Of a DNA stretch of 13,512 nucleotides, positions 1 through 6,999 are shown piece by piece. The notes beneath the pieces were generated by a model. It was not told where the DNA came from. It did not search any database and saw nothing but the letters and a program-made list of their open reading frames with translations. Each line of letters begins with the position of its first letter. Position 1 is the stretch's first letter. The stretch covers positions 1 through 13,512 of the forward strand of contig JAUSIF010000186.1 in assembly GCA_030648135.1 (NCBI GenBank), read 5' to 3'. The stretch comes from Xanthobacteraceae bacterium. GTDB taxonomy: Bacteria > Pseudomonadota > Alphaproteobacteria > Rhizobiales > Xanthobacteraceae. Position numbers and translations under genes: made by a program.

Positions 1-266
1 CGGTCGCGCATTTCCTTGCCGGTCTTGAAATAGGGCACGATCTTCTCGCTGACCTTCACCTGCGCGCCGGTGCGCGGATTGCGCCCGAGCCGCGCCGGCC
101 GCGACTTCACCGAGAAGGCGCCGAAGCCGCGCAACTCCACCCGGTCTCCGCGCGCGAGCGCACGGGTGATCTCATCGAGGATCGCATCGACGATGTTTTC
201 GACGTCGCGCTGATAGAGATGCGGATTGGCTTCCGCGATCTGTTGCACGAGCTCGGACTTGATCAT
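1..266 (-). CDS. ihfB: Integration host factor beta subunit (3' end cut by window)
   Basis: The visible 88 codons begin MIKSELVQQIAEANPHLY and run through the HU/IHF fold. IHF beta pairs with IHF alpha to bind and sharply bend DNA, acting as an architectural factor in recombination, replication and transcription, including at sigma-54 promoters. Seen here are the N-terminal helical dimerisation part (about residues 1-45), the RGFGAF turn typical of the family, and the GRNPRTG arm tip, which holds the proline that intercalates in DNA. The usual length is about 95-105 residues, so only the last few codons should be missing beyond base 1. The first ATG fits the family start exactly. The gene lies 57 bases downstream of sppA in the same direction and may be its last co-transcribed partner. 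HU is the alternative, but the sequence and its place next to rpsA and sppA favour IhfB. Confidence 0.9.
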   Translation of the reverse strand, partial: MIKSELVQQIAEANPHLYQRDVENIVDAILDEITRALARGDRVELRGFGAFSVKSRPARLGRNPRTGAQVKVSEKIVPYFKTGKEMRD

Positions 267-323
267 TTGCGCTCGCCGCCCCCCGGGCGAAAAACCCGAA
301 CGATCCGAACGGGTTGACGGACC

Positions 324-1298
324 TCAATCCGCCAAGAGAGGGTGCCAGAGGGCCAAGAGCCCGTCAAGCTGCGCGCGCGCGGCCGCGTTCGCAACCGCGT
401 CGCTGCCTACGAGCGCCGCGACGGTGGGCATTCCCAGCGCTTCTGCGAGCGCGGCGAGCGCGCCGAGCCAGCGGAATTCGGAGCCGAAACCGCGTGTGCG
501 CCAGTCGCGGATCGGCAAATCGATACTCACCCCTTTGTTTTTCAGGAGCCATTCACGCGCCGAGCGCTCGTCGCCGATCTCGTCGATGAGCTTCAAGGGC
601 AAGGCCAGGTTCGCGGTGAAGACCCGTCCGTCGGCGGCGGCGGTGAGCGTCTTTTCATCGAGGCCGCGACGATCCCGCACCAGGGTCTTGAACCAGCCGT
701 AGCTGTCCTCGACCAGGCTGCGGATCGCGGCTTTCGCTTCCGGGCTGGTCGGCTCGTAGCCGCTCGGCGCGGCCTTGAGCGGCGACGATTTGATCTCCTC
801 GACCGAGACCCCGAGGTATTTCAAAAGTTCGTACACGTTCGGATACTGGAAGATGACGCCGATCGAACCGATGATGGCATTGCGGGGCGCGAAGATGCGT
901 TCGGCTCCGATGGCGGCGACATAGGCGCCCGAAGCGGCGACGCCTTCCACCACCGCTACCACCGGCTTCTTCTCGGCCAGGCGGCGGATGCCGGCATACA
1001 AGGATTCCGCTCCGGCGACCGTGCCGCCCGGACTGTCGATGGTGAGGATCACGGCGCGGGCGCCGGACTTCGCGATCTTGTCGAACAGTTCCAGACGCGG
1101 GCGGTCATTGCGGATCAGGCCGCCGATGGTGACGCGCGCGACATGGGGGCTCGACTCGCCGACGAGGCCGGTGCCGCCCGACGCCATCACGATCCCGCCG
1201 ATGGCGGCGACGACGGCGAGAATCGCAAGCACGCGCCACAAAGTGAGTTTCCGCCGCAAGCGGCGGCGATCGACGATCGTGTCGGCGTCGAGGGACAT
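324..1298 (-). CDS. sppA: Signal peptide peptidase SppA, short S49 form
   Basis: This is a 324-residue membrane-anchored serine protease of family S49, which degrades cleaved signal peptides and other membrane-derived peptides. A basic N-terminus (RRRLRRK, residues 11-17) precedes a single hydrophobic segment at about 19-40, predicting an N-in anchor with the catalytic domain in the periplasm. The S49 domain spans about 55-265. Ser123 lies in the GVAASGAY nucleophile motif and Lys175 is the likely general base in SSPLKAAP. Their 52-residue spacing equals that of Ser147/Lys199 in Bacillus subtilis SppA. The length fits the half-size form, not the double-domain E. coli enzyme of about 618 residues. 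The ATG at 1298 has an AGGAGG-like site (GGAGGT, complement of 1305-1310) 6-7 bases upstream. It lies 145 bases downstream of rpsA in the same direction. Confidence 0.92.
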   Translation of the reverse strand: MSLDADTIVDRRRLRRKLTLWRVLAILAVVAAIGGIVMASGGTGLVGESSPHVARVTIGGLIRNDRPRLELFDKIAKSGARAVILTIDSPGGTVAGAESLYAGIRRLAEKKPVVAVVEGVAASGAYVAAIGAERIFAPRNAIIGSIGVIFQYPNVYELLKYLGVSVEEIKSSPLKAAPSGYEPTSPEAKAAIRSLVEDSYGWFKTLVRDRRGLDEKTLTAAADGRVFTANLALPLKLIDEIGDERSAREWLLKNKGVSIDLPIRDWRTRGFGSEFRWLGALAALAEALGMPTVAALVGSDAVANAAARAQLDGLLALWHPLLAD

Positions 1299-1443
1299 GG
1301 CGTGACCTCCGGTGGGCGGCGTTCCCGCTCGGGCGCGAGACTAATGCCGTCCGCATGGCGCCAGCAAGGCATTGCCGCAAAACAGGTAATCGAAATGGAA
1401 ACGGCCGCAGCAACCGCAAGGGCTGGTTCGACGGCTCCCGGCC

Positions 1444-3147
1444 TTACTTCTTCTTCTCGGTCGCCCGCTTCAGGACCGAGCCGAGAATGTCGCCGAGCGT
1501 GGCGCCCGCATCGGAGGAGCCATATTGGGCGACCGCCTCCTTCTCCTCGGCGATCTCGCGCGCCTTGATCGAGACCGTGACCTTGCGGGCGCGCTTGTCG
1601 AACAAGGTCACCCGCCCGTCGACCTTGTCGCCCTCGGCGAAGCGCTCGGGGCGCTGCTCGGAGCGGTCGCGCGCGAGTTCCGCGCGCTTGATAAACGAGG
1701 TGAGATCGGTGCCGACGACCTTCACGTCGATGCCGGATTCGTGCACGGCGGTCACCTCGCAGGTGACGATGGCGCCCTTCTTGAGGTCGCCGGCCTGCGC
1801 GAACGGATCGCCCTGCAATTGCTTGATGCCGAGCGAGATGCGTTCCTTCTCGATATCGACGTCGAGCACGACCGCTTTCACCATGTCGCCCTTCTTGAAC
1901 TCCTCGATGACCTGCTCGCCGGGCTTGTTCCAGTCGAGATCGGAGAGATGAACCATGCCGTCGACGTCGCCCTCGAGCCCGAGGAACAAGCCGAACTCGG
2001 TCTTGTTCTTGACCTCTCCCTCGATGGTGGCGCCGACCGGATGTTTCTCGGCGAACACCTCCCAGGGATTGGGCAAGGTCTGCTTCAGGCCGAGCGAGAT
2101 GCGGCGCTTGACCGGATCGACCTCGAGGATCGCGACCTCGACCTCCTGGGAGGTGGAGACGATCTTGCCCGGATGCACGTTCTTCTTGGTCCAGGACATC
2201 TCGGAGACATGGACCAGGCCCTCGATGCCGGGCTCGAGCTCGACAAAGGCGCCGTAGTCGGTGATGTTGGTGACCCGGCCCTTGACCTTGGTGCCGACCG
2301 GAAATTTCCCCTCGATGCCTTCCCACGGATCGCCCTGCAGCTGCTTCATGCCGAGCGAGATGCGGTGGGTCTCGTGGTTGATCTTGATGATCTTCACCTT
2401 CACCGTCTGACCGATATTGAGGATCTCGGTCGGGTGATTGACACGCCGCCAGGCGATGTCGGTGACGTGCAGGAGACCGTCGATGCCGCCGAGATCGACG
2501 AAGGCGCCATAGTCGGTGATGTTCTTGACCACGCCGTCGATGACCTGGCCTTCCTCCAGGCTGGAGACGAGCTCCTGGCGCTGGCCGGCGCGGGTCTCCT
2601 CCAGCACCGTTCGCCGCGAGACCACGATGTTGCCGCGCCGGCGGTCCATCTTGAGGATCTGGAACGGCTGCTGATTGTGCATGAGCGGGCCGATGTCGCG
2701 GATCGGCCGGATATCGACCTGGCTGCGGGGCAGGAAGGCGACGGCGCCGTCGAGATCGACGGTGTAGCCGCCCTTCACCTGATTGAAGATGACGCCGTGG
2801 ACCTTTTCGTTGGCCTGGAACGCCTTCTCCAGACGCACCCAGGATTCCTCGCGCCGCGCCTTGTCGCGCGACAGCACCGCCTCGCCCAACGCGTTCTCGA
2901 TCCGGTCGAGATAGACCTCGACCTCGTCGCCGATCTTGAGAGCCGCTTCGCGGCCCGGCCCGGCGAACTCCTTCAGCGGCACGCGGCCTTCGGTCTTGAG
3001 GCCGATGTCGATGACGGCGATGTCCTTTTCGATGGCAACCACTATGCCCTTGACGACGGAACCTTCCTGCAGGTCGACGCGGCCGAAGGATTCCTCCAAG
3101 AGGGCGGCAAAATCCTCCCGGGTCGGCTGGGTGGCGGTTGCGGGCAT
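1444..3147 (-). CDS. rpsA: 30S ribosomal protein S1
   Basis: This is a 567-residue protein with six S1 RNA-binding OB-fold repeats, at roughly 28-95, 113-180, 199-268, 284-355, 371-442 and 457-527. S1 binds mRNA on the small subunit and helps unfold and dock leaders with weak or structured ribosome binding sites. Repeats 3, 4 and 5 are the best conserved: repeats 3 and 4 show the ITDYGAFV signature, repeat 5 has the variant KTEFGLFL, and all end in RISLG-K. Repeats 1, 2 and 6 are divergent, as is normal for the family. The length is close to the 557 residues of E. coli S1. The ATG at 3147 has a GAGGAG site (complement of 3153-3158) at good spacing. It lies 49 bases downstream of cmk, the classical cmk-rpsA pairing, so co-transcription with aroA and cmk is likely. 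Long open frames overlapping it in other frames are shadows. Confidence 0.97.
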   Translation of the reverse strand: MPATATQPTREDFAALLEESFGRVDLQEGSVVKGIVVAIEKDIAVIDIGLKTEGRVPLKEFAGPGREAALKIGDEVEVYLDRIENALGEAVLSRDKARREESWVRLEKAFQANEKVHGVIFNQVKGGYTVDLDGAVAFLPRSQVDIRPIRDIGPLMHNQQPFQILKMDRRRGNIVVSRRTVLEETRAGQRQELVSSLEEGQVIDGVVKNITDYGAFVDLGGIDGLLHVTDIAWRRVNHPTEILNIGQTVKVKIIKINHETHRISLGMKQLQGDPWEGIEGKFPVGTKVKGRVTNITDYGAFVELEPGIEGLVHVSEMSWTKKNVHPGKIVSTSQEVEVAILEVDPVKRRISLGLKQTLPNPWEVFAEKHPVGATIEGEVKNKTEFGLFLGLEGDVDGMVHLSDLDWNKPGEQVIEEFKKGDMVKAVVLDVDIEKERISLGIKQLQGDPFAQAGDLKKGAIVTCEVTAVHESGIDVKVVGTDLTSFIKRAELARDRSEQRPERFAEGDKVDGRVTLFDKRARKVTVSIKAREIAEEKEAVAQYGSSDAGATLGDILGSVLKRATEKKK

Positions 3148-3196
3148 TCCAACTCCTCAAATGGCAAACAGGGCGCGGGCGGTGCCGCACCCTGTC

Positions 3197-3817
3197 TCAA
3201 CGTACGCGGCGGACGATTTTCAGGGCCTCCTGGAATGCGGCTTCTATATCCAAGTCGGTGGTATCGAGCAAGATGGCATCGGACGCGGGTTTGAGCGGCG
3301 CCACAGCCCGGCCTTGATCGCGGGCATCGCGGCGGCGGATATCGGCCAGCACCTCGTCATGGGAAACCCGCTCCCCGCGCGCCGCCAGCTCGCGATGACG
3401 GCGGCTGGCACGGGCTTGCGGCGTCGCGGTGACGAAGATCTTCACCTCCGCCTCGGGGCAAATGACCGTCCCGGCGTCGCGGCCGTCGAGCACGGCGCCG
3501 CCGGGACGGCGGGCGAAATCCTGCTGCAACCGGATGAGGGCCGCGCGCACCTCGGGAACGGTGGCGACGCGCGATGCCGCCTCGCCCAGCATCGCACCGC
3601 CGAGGCGTTCGCGATCGAGCTTGCCGAGATCGACGGCAACGGCCGCCGCCACCGCGGCTTCGACGTCGTCGATGGAGCGGCCTTGCGCGAGCACGCGATC
3701 GGCGACGGCGCGATAGATCAGGCCGGTGTCGAGATGGGGCAATTTGAAATGATCGGCGATCCGGCGCGCGAGCGTGCCTTTGCCCGAGGCCGCCGGCCCG
3801 TCGATGGTGACGATCAT
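3197..3817 (-). CDS. cmk: Cytidylate kinase
   Basis: This 206-residue enzyme phosphorylates CMP and dCMP with ATP, for nucleotide salvage and supply in the cytoplasm. Its features are the P-loop GPAASGKGT (residues 7-15), the DTGLIYR nucleotide-binding motif (30-36), the DGRDAGTV signature (111-118, where many homologues have Ile in place of Ala) and the lid motif RRRDARDQGR followed by PL (161-175). The length is at the short end of the bacterial range (about 205-230). The ATG at 3817 lies 4 bases after the aroA stop, and no clear Shine-Dalgarno site is visible, so translation is probably coupled to aroA. aroA-cmk-rpsA is a well-conserved proteobacterial order. Confidence 0.96.
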   Translation of the reverse strand: MIVTIDGPAASGKGTLARRIADHFKLPHLDTGLIYRAVADRVLAQGRSIDDVEAAVAAAVAVDLGKLDRERLGGAMLGEAASRVATVPEVRAALIRLQQDFARRPGGAVLDGRDAGTVICPEAEVKIFVTATPQARASRRHRELAARGERVSHDEVLADIRRRDARDQGRAVAPLKPASDAILLDTTDLDIEAAFQEALKIVRRVR

Positions 3818-3821
3818 CGTT

Positions 3822-5180
3822 TCAACCGATGTCGGCGCCGAGCCCGCGCATCAGCTCGGTGAAGCCCGGAAAACTCGTCGCTATGAGCGAGGCGTCGTCG
3901 ACCGCGACCGGCTGGTCGCTCGCGAGCCCCATCACGAGAAAGGCCATGGCGATGCGGTGATCCATGTGGGTCATGACCGTGCCGCCGCCCTGGACGCGGC
4001 CCGCCCCGCCGCGCACGACGAGATCGTCGCCTGAAACCTCGTGCTCGACCCCATTGGCGGCGAGGCCAGCCGCGATCGCGGCCAGGCGGTCGGATTCCTT
4101 CACGCGCAATTCGGAAAGGCCGCGCATCATGGTTTCGCCCTCGGCGAAGGCCGCGGCGATCGCGAGCACCGGGTATTCGTCGATCATGGACGGCGCGCGC
4201 GCGGCCGGCACCTCGACCCCGCGGAGCTTTGATGCGCGCACATGCAGATCGACCACCGGTTCGCCGCCTTGCTCGCGCCGGTCGATTTCCTCGATGCCCG
4301 CCCCCATCTGCTTCAGCGTATGCAGGAGACCGGTGCGCAGCGGATTGGCGAGCACGCTTTCCAGAATCAAATCGGAGCCCGGCACGATGAGCGCCGCGAC
4401 CAGCGGAAAGGCGGCGGAGGAGGGATCGGCCGGTACCGCTATCGGCCTGGGTCTGAGTTCCGGCCGGCCTTTGAGCGTGATGCGTTTTCCATGTTCGCCG
4501 TGCGGCGTGATCGCGAGCTCGGCACCGAAATAGGCGAGCATGCGTTCGGTATGGTCGCGCGTGGCCTCGACCTCGATCACGGTGGTCTCGCCGGGCGCGG
4601 CGAGGCCGCAGAACAGCACCGCCGACTTCACCTGCGCCGACGGTAGCGGACTTTCGAACACGATCGGGATCGCATCCTCGGCGCCCTTGAGCCGTACCGG
4701 CAGCCGCCCGTCGGGCGCCGCTTCGATGATCGCGGCTCCCATGCGCGCGAGCGGCTCGAGCACGCGGCGCATGGGGCGCCGGCGCAGACTTTGATCGCCG
4801 TCGAAGACGGCCTCGACCGGATGACCGGCGACCACCCCCATCGCAAGCCGCACGCCGGTGCCGGAATTGCCGAAATCGAGCACCTGGTCGGGCTCGAGCA
4901 GCGATCCCACTCCCACCCCCCGCACGCGCCAGCGGCCGGGACCGAGGCGCTCGACCGCGGCACCCAGTGCCGCGCAGGCGCGGGCGGTCGCCAGCACATC
5001 TTCGCCTTCCAGCAAACCCTCAATCTCGGTCGCGCCGACGGTGAGGAGCCCGATCAGCAGCGACCGGTGCGAGATCGATTTGTCGCCCGGAACGCGCACG
5101 CGGCCCGAAAGCCGTTCCGACCGGCGGGCGACGAGCGGTGCCAGCGCGGCTGGGGTGGCGGCGGGCGAGGCCGTCGGCAT
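3822..5180 (-). CDS. aroA: 3-phosphoshikimate 1-carboxyvinyltransferase (EPSP synthase)
   Basis: This 452-residue enzyme joins phosphoenolpyruvate to shikimate 3-phosphate in the sixth step of the shikimate pathway. Motifs in order are PGDKSISHR (31-39), FGNSGTGVR (103-111), RRRPMRRVLEP (133-143), SAQVKSAVL (181-189), TRDHTERML (207-215), SMIDEYPVLA with the catalytic Asp (331-340), LRVKESDR (358-365) and HMDHRIAM (405-412). Length and sequence follow the class II lineage typified by Agrobacterium CP4. However, Gly107 occupies the place of CP4 Ala100. The start at 5180 is chosen because an AAGGA site (complement of 5187-5191) lies 6 bases before it and the family N-terminus begins here. In-frame starts at 5195 and 5297 lack such a site, and 5297 would reach into the divergent gene's promoter. 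It heads the aroA-cmk-rpsA series. Confidence 0.95.
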   Translation of the reverse strand: MPTASPAATPAALAPLVARRSERLSGRVRVPGDKSISHRSLLIGLLTVGATEIEGLLEGEDVLATARACAALGAAVERLGPGRWRVRGVGVGSLLEPDQVLDFGNSGTGVRLAMGVVAGHPVEAVFDGDQSLRRRPMRRVLEPLARMGAAIIEAAPDGRLPVRLKGAEDAIPIVFESPLPSAQVKSAVLFCGLAAPGETTVIEVEATRDHTERMLAYFGAELAITPHGEHGKRITLKGRPELRPRPIAVPADPSSAAFPLVAALIVPGSDLILESVLANPLRTGLLHTLKQMGAGIEEIDRREQGGEPVVDLHVRASKLRGVEVPAARAPSMIDEYPVLAIAAAFAEGETMMRGLSELRVKESDRLAAIAAGLAANGVEHEVSGDDLVVRGGAGRVQGGGTVMTHMDHRIAMAFLVMGLASDQPVAVDDASLIATSFPGFTELMRGLGADIG

Positions 5181-5262
5181 CGTTTGTCCTTGCATTCGGC
5201 GCGAGGCTCTAGCACGCGTTACCGCTTGCGTCACGAACGCGCCGATTCCTGCGTTTTCGATC

Positions 5263-5291
5263 TTGACAGGCTCCGGCACGCAGTCCAATGG
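5263..5291 (+). promoter_or_regulatory. Candidate sigma-70-type promoter for the TIGR02300 gene
   Basis: A perfect TTGACA -35 box lies at 5263-5268. Seventeen bases later there is only a poor -10 match (CAATGG, 5286-5291), so the call rests mainly on the -35 box and its place in the 146-base divergent region. If real, transcription would begin around 5298. That places the upstream in-frame ATG at 5288 before the transcript and supports the downstream start at 5327. Confidence 0.4.
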
Positions 5292-5326
5292 AGGCACCCT
5301 TTTTTCCGAGCGGAGAAGCGATCGCC

Positions 5327-5791
5327 ATGGCGAAGCCCGAGCTTGGCATCAAACGGATTTGCGGCAGCTGCGGGGCGAAGTTCTATGACCTCGCCCGCAG
5401 TCCCATCGTATGCCCGAAGTGCGGTGCGAGCTACGTGGCGGTAGCGACGCCGGTGCGTGCGCCGGCAGCGGCGGCGGCAGCGGCGGCAGCGGCAGCGGCG
5501 GTAGCAGCAGCAGCGCGCCCCGAGCCGGTCGCGGCTCCGCCCGTGCCGGTGGAAGAACTGGAACTTCCGCAGCCCGCCGAAGCCGAGATCATCTCCCTCG
5601 AAGAGGCGGATGCCGAAGCGACGGACAAGGCGAAGGCCGTCGTGCCCGGCGCCGAGGCAGAACCCGAGGAGGAGGTCGAGATCGTCACCAAGGACGTGGA
5701 CGATACTTTCCTCGAACCGGAAGAGGAGGAGAGCGGCGACGTCTCCGATATCATCGGGGAGAAGGTGGAGGAGGGGGACGACGAGACTTGA
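5327..5791 (+). CDS. TIGR02300 family (FYDLN acid) protein with zinc ribbon, polyalanine linker and acidic tail
   Basis: This 154-residue protein begins MAKPELGIKRICGSCGAKFYDL, the family's conserved N-terminus. Its biochemical function is unknown. Residues 1-36 form a probable zinc ribbon with Cys12-X2-Cys15 and Cys29-X2-Cys32. The name-giving FYDLN reads FYDLA here. Residues 47-63 are 12 Ala, Val and 4 Ala. From about 67 onward the chain is Pro/Val/Ala-rich and then strongly Asp/Glu-rich to the end, so it is probably disordered and cytoplasmic, with no signal peptide or membrane segment. The ATG at 5327 was chosen over an in-frame ATG at 5288 because it matches the family start and has GGAG at 5312-5315. 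It diverges from aroA and precedes tRNA-Ala. Being acidic with a Zn ribbon it might bind nucleic acid or protein partners, but this is inference. Confidence 0.85.
   Translation: MAKPELGIKRICGSCGAKFYDLARSPIVCPKCGASYVAVATPVRAPAAAAAAAAAAAAVAAAARPEPVAAPPVPVEELELPQPAEAEIISLEEADAEATDKAKAVVPGAEAEPEEEVEIVTKDVDDTFLEPEEEESGDVSDIIGEKVEEGDDET
5465..5515 (+). repeat. GCN-codon microsatellite encoding polyalanine
   Basis: Seventeen codons (12 Ala, 1 Val, 4 Ala) use a near-periodic mixture of GCA, GCG and GCC. The trinucleotide periodicity makes length change by replication slippage plausible without shifting the frame. It links the zinc ribbon and the acidic tail of the TIGR02300 protein. Confidence 0.85.
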
Positions 5792-5823
5792 GCGCGCCCT
5801 TGAGCGCGCCACTTGAGCACGCC
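5788..5823 (+). repeat. Triple 11-bp direct repeat spanning the stop codon
   Basis: Three copies of TTGAGCGCGCC start at 5788, 5800 and 5813, the third with one change (TTGAGCACGCC). The first contains the TGA stop of the TIGR02300 gene. Function is unknown. It may be a slippage product or a binding array. Confidence 0.7.
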
Positions 5824-5850
5824 TTGGGCTTGTGCTTGAAAACAATCCGT

Positions 5851-5913
5851 TCGGGCGAAGCCCGAGCGCGCCACCGCCAAGAAACGCAGGAAGCGTACGA
5901 GCGTACGTTTCTT
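5851..5913 (+). repeat. Short inverted repeats in the spacer before tRNA-Ala
   Basis: TCGGGC and GCCCGA (5851-5856, 5860-5865) form a 6-bp stem with a GAA loop. AAGAAACG (5879-5886) is complementary to CGTTTCTT (5906-5913), and the region between them includes two copies of the palindrome CGTACG (5894-5899, 5902-5907). There is no T-run after the first stem. The spacer 5792-5953 otherwise shows no gene, and no convincing -35/-10 pair for the tRNA. Confidence 0.5.
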
Positions 5914-5953
5914 GCTCCCAATCCCGGCCCGCGAGCCGGTTTGGCGGTCGAGT

Positions 5954-6029
<76 letters not shown>

Positions 6030-6113
6030 ATTCCCTGCCGGGGCTGATGTAAAGCCGGCGCGGGGCAGCTAGATCGCCGCTGCGTGCGATTTGCCGCACT
6101 AGATTCCGCGATC

Positions 6114-6142
6114 CTTGCGGAGCGCAGGCCGCATTCCCATAT
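6114..6142 (+). promoter_or_regulatory. Possible sigma-32 (heat-shock) promoter upstream of the DUF1150 gene
   Basis: CTTG (6114-6117) is followed after 17 bases by TCCCATAT (6135-6142), one base off the sigma-32 -10 consensus CCCCATNT. It also partly fits the alphaproteobacterial CTTG-N17/18-CYTATNT form. The -35 lacks the AAA that usually follows CTTG. The predicted start near 6150 gives a leader of about 73 bases. This is a pattern match only. Confidence 0.3.
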
Positions 6143-6151
6143 GTTTGCGCA

Positions 6152-6179
6152 GATATCGGGCTGCGATTGGCCTGATATC
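6152..6179 (+). repeat. Strong stem-loop in the DUF1150 leader
   Basis: GATATCGGGC (6152-6161) pairs with GCCTGATATC (6170-6179) in a 10-bp stem with one G-U and an 8-base loop. It lies about 44 bases before the start codon and no T-run follows, so it is not a classical terminator. It does not cover the AAGGAG site at 6208-6213. It could stabilise mRNA or be an operator, since GATATC is itself a palindrome. Confidence 0.6.
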
Positions 6180-6222
6180 AGGGTGCTGCCCAGCGCGGGC
6201 CCAGTTCAAGGAGTACGAGGCC

Positions 6223-6489
6223 ATGAACAAGAGCATGAACGAGAAAAGCGGGATCATGCTGTCCCCCGAAGCCTTCGCCGTCCTCGGTGGCGGCCGGATC
6301 GCCTATGTACGTCCGATCCGTTCGGAGGATGTGTCCACGCTGTTTCCGCAAGCGCCGGCACTTGCCCCGGGCCTCCGGCTGTTCTCGCTGCATGCGGCGG
6401 ACGGCACGCCGATCCTCATCACCGACTCTCGCGAAGCGGCGCTCGCCAACGCGCGCGAGCACGAACTCGATACGGTGAGCGTCCACTGA
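6223..6489 (+). CDS. DUF1150 family protein
   Basis: This small 88-residue protein matches the alphaproteobacterial DUF1150 family through LGGGRIAYVRPIRSEDV, LAPGLRLFSLHAADGTPI and TDSREAALANAREHELDTVSVH. The family function is unknown. No signal peptide or membrane segment is visible. From memory, DUF1150 genes often sit beside small heat-shock (Hsp20) genes, but none is adjacent here. The ATG at 6223 has a clear AAGGAG site (6208-6213) nine bases upstream. A further ATG at 6235 is possible but poorly placed for that site. An in-frame upstream start at 6115 would add 36 residues unlike the family and cover the leader stem-loop. The gene lies downstream of tRNA-Ala and converges with ptsN, 45 bases away. 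Confidence 0.85.
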   Translation: MNKSMNEKSGIMLSPEAFAVLGGGRIAYVRPIRSEDVSTLFPQAPALAPGLRLFSLHAADGTPILITDSREAALANAREHELDTVSVH

Positions 6490-6534
6490 TCCCCGGACTT
6501 TGAGAACGGAAGCGGTTGCGCGGGCGCCTGCCGG

Positions 6535-6999
6535 TCAGGCCGCGTGACTCGCGGGCGGAACGGTCAGCATCGCATAGATCGCATCGGTGTCGCGCGCGGC
6601 GCGCAGCTTCTTCGCCACCTTGTCGTCGCGCAAGAGGCGCGCGATGCGGGCGAGCGCTTTCAAGTGATCGGCGCCCGCCGCCTCCGGTGCGAGCAGGAGA
6701 AAGATCAGGTCGACCGGCTCGCCGTCAAGCGCTTCGAAATCGATCGGCTTCGCCATCCGCGCGAACAGCCCGACCAGCTTGTCCAGCTTCGGCATTTTTC
6801 CGTGCGGAATCGCCACGCCGTTGCCGACCCCGGTCGAGCCGAGGCGTTCACGCTGCAAGAGCGTCTCGAAGATCTCCCGCGCGTCGCGACCGGTGAATTC
6901 CGCGGCCTTGGCGGAGAGTTCCTGGATCGCCTGTTTCTTGCTGTTCGCCTTGAGCGAGGGGAAGATCGCCTTGGCGGCAAGAAGATCGCTGAGCGGCAT
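6535..6999 (-). CDS. ptsN: Nitrogen-regulatory PTS EIIA protein
   Basis: This 154-residue EIIA-Ntr receives phosphate through the EI-Ntr/NPr relay and regulates, rather than transports: potassium uptake, sensor kinases and sigma-54-linked metabolism in other proteobacteria. The PTS EIIA type-2 domain covers almost the whole chain. The phosphorylated His66 is in GVAIPHGKM (61-69), followed by the conserved FLLLAPEAAGADHLKALARI segment. The ATG at 6999 gives the family N-terminus MPLSDLLAA, with a weak GGAAA site in front. The open frame extends to 7086, but the extra 29 residues are unlike the family. It is the last gene of the rnd-lpt-rpoN direction and follows rpoN by 108 bases, with no hpf gene between them. 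Confidence 0.94.
   Translation of the reverse strand: MPLSDLLAAKAIFPSLKANSKKQAIQELSAKAAEFTGRDAREIFETLLQRERLGSTGVGNGVAIPHGKMPKLDKLVGLFARMAKPIDFEALDGEPVDLIFLLLAPEAAGADHLKALARIARLLRDDKVAKKLRAARDTDAIYAMLTVPPASHAA

Noticed and set aside
342..1568. 408-codon plus-strand frame antisense to sppA
   Set aside because: No domain is recognisable and it is fully explained by the sppA coding pattern.
1187..3190. 667-codon open frame on the minus strand
   Set aside because: It overlaps rpsA in another frame on the same strand and is rich in Arg, Gly, His and Pro, typical of an out-of-frame high-GC read. rpsA is certain.
1525..3294. 589-codon plus-strand frame antisense to rpsA
   Set aside because: Composition mirrors the rpsA codon pattern (Asp/Leu/Ala-rich) with no recognisable domain. 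Such mirrors are common at high GC.
5288..5326. Upstream ATG as start of the TIGR02300 gene
   Set aside because: It would add 13 residues before the conserved MAKPELG start and falls within the candidate -10 region.
5851..5865. Intrinsic terminator after the TIGR02300 gene
   Set aside because: The 6-bp GAA-loop stem is followed by GCGCGCC and not a T-run.
6143..6222. ROSE-type RNA thermometer in the DUF1150 leader
   Set aside because: No U(U/C)GCU-type segment pairs with the AAGGAG site, and the strong stem lies well upstream of it.
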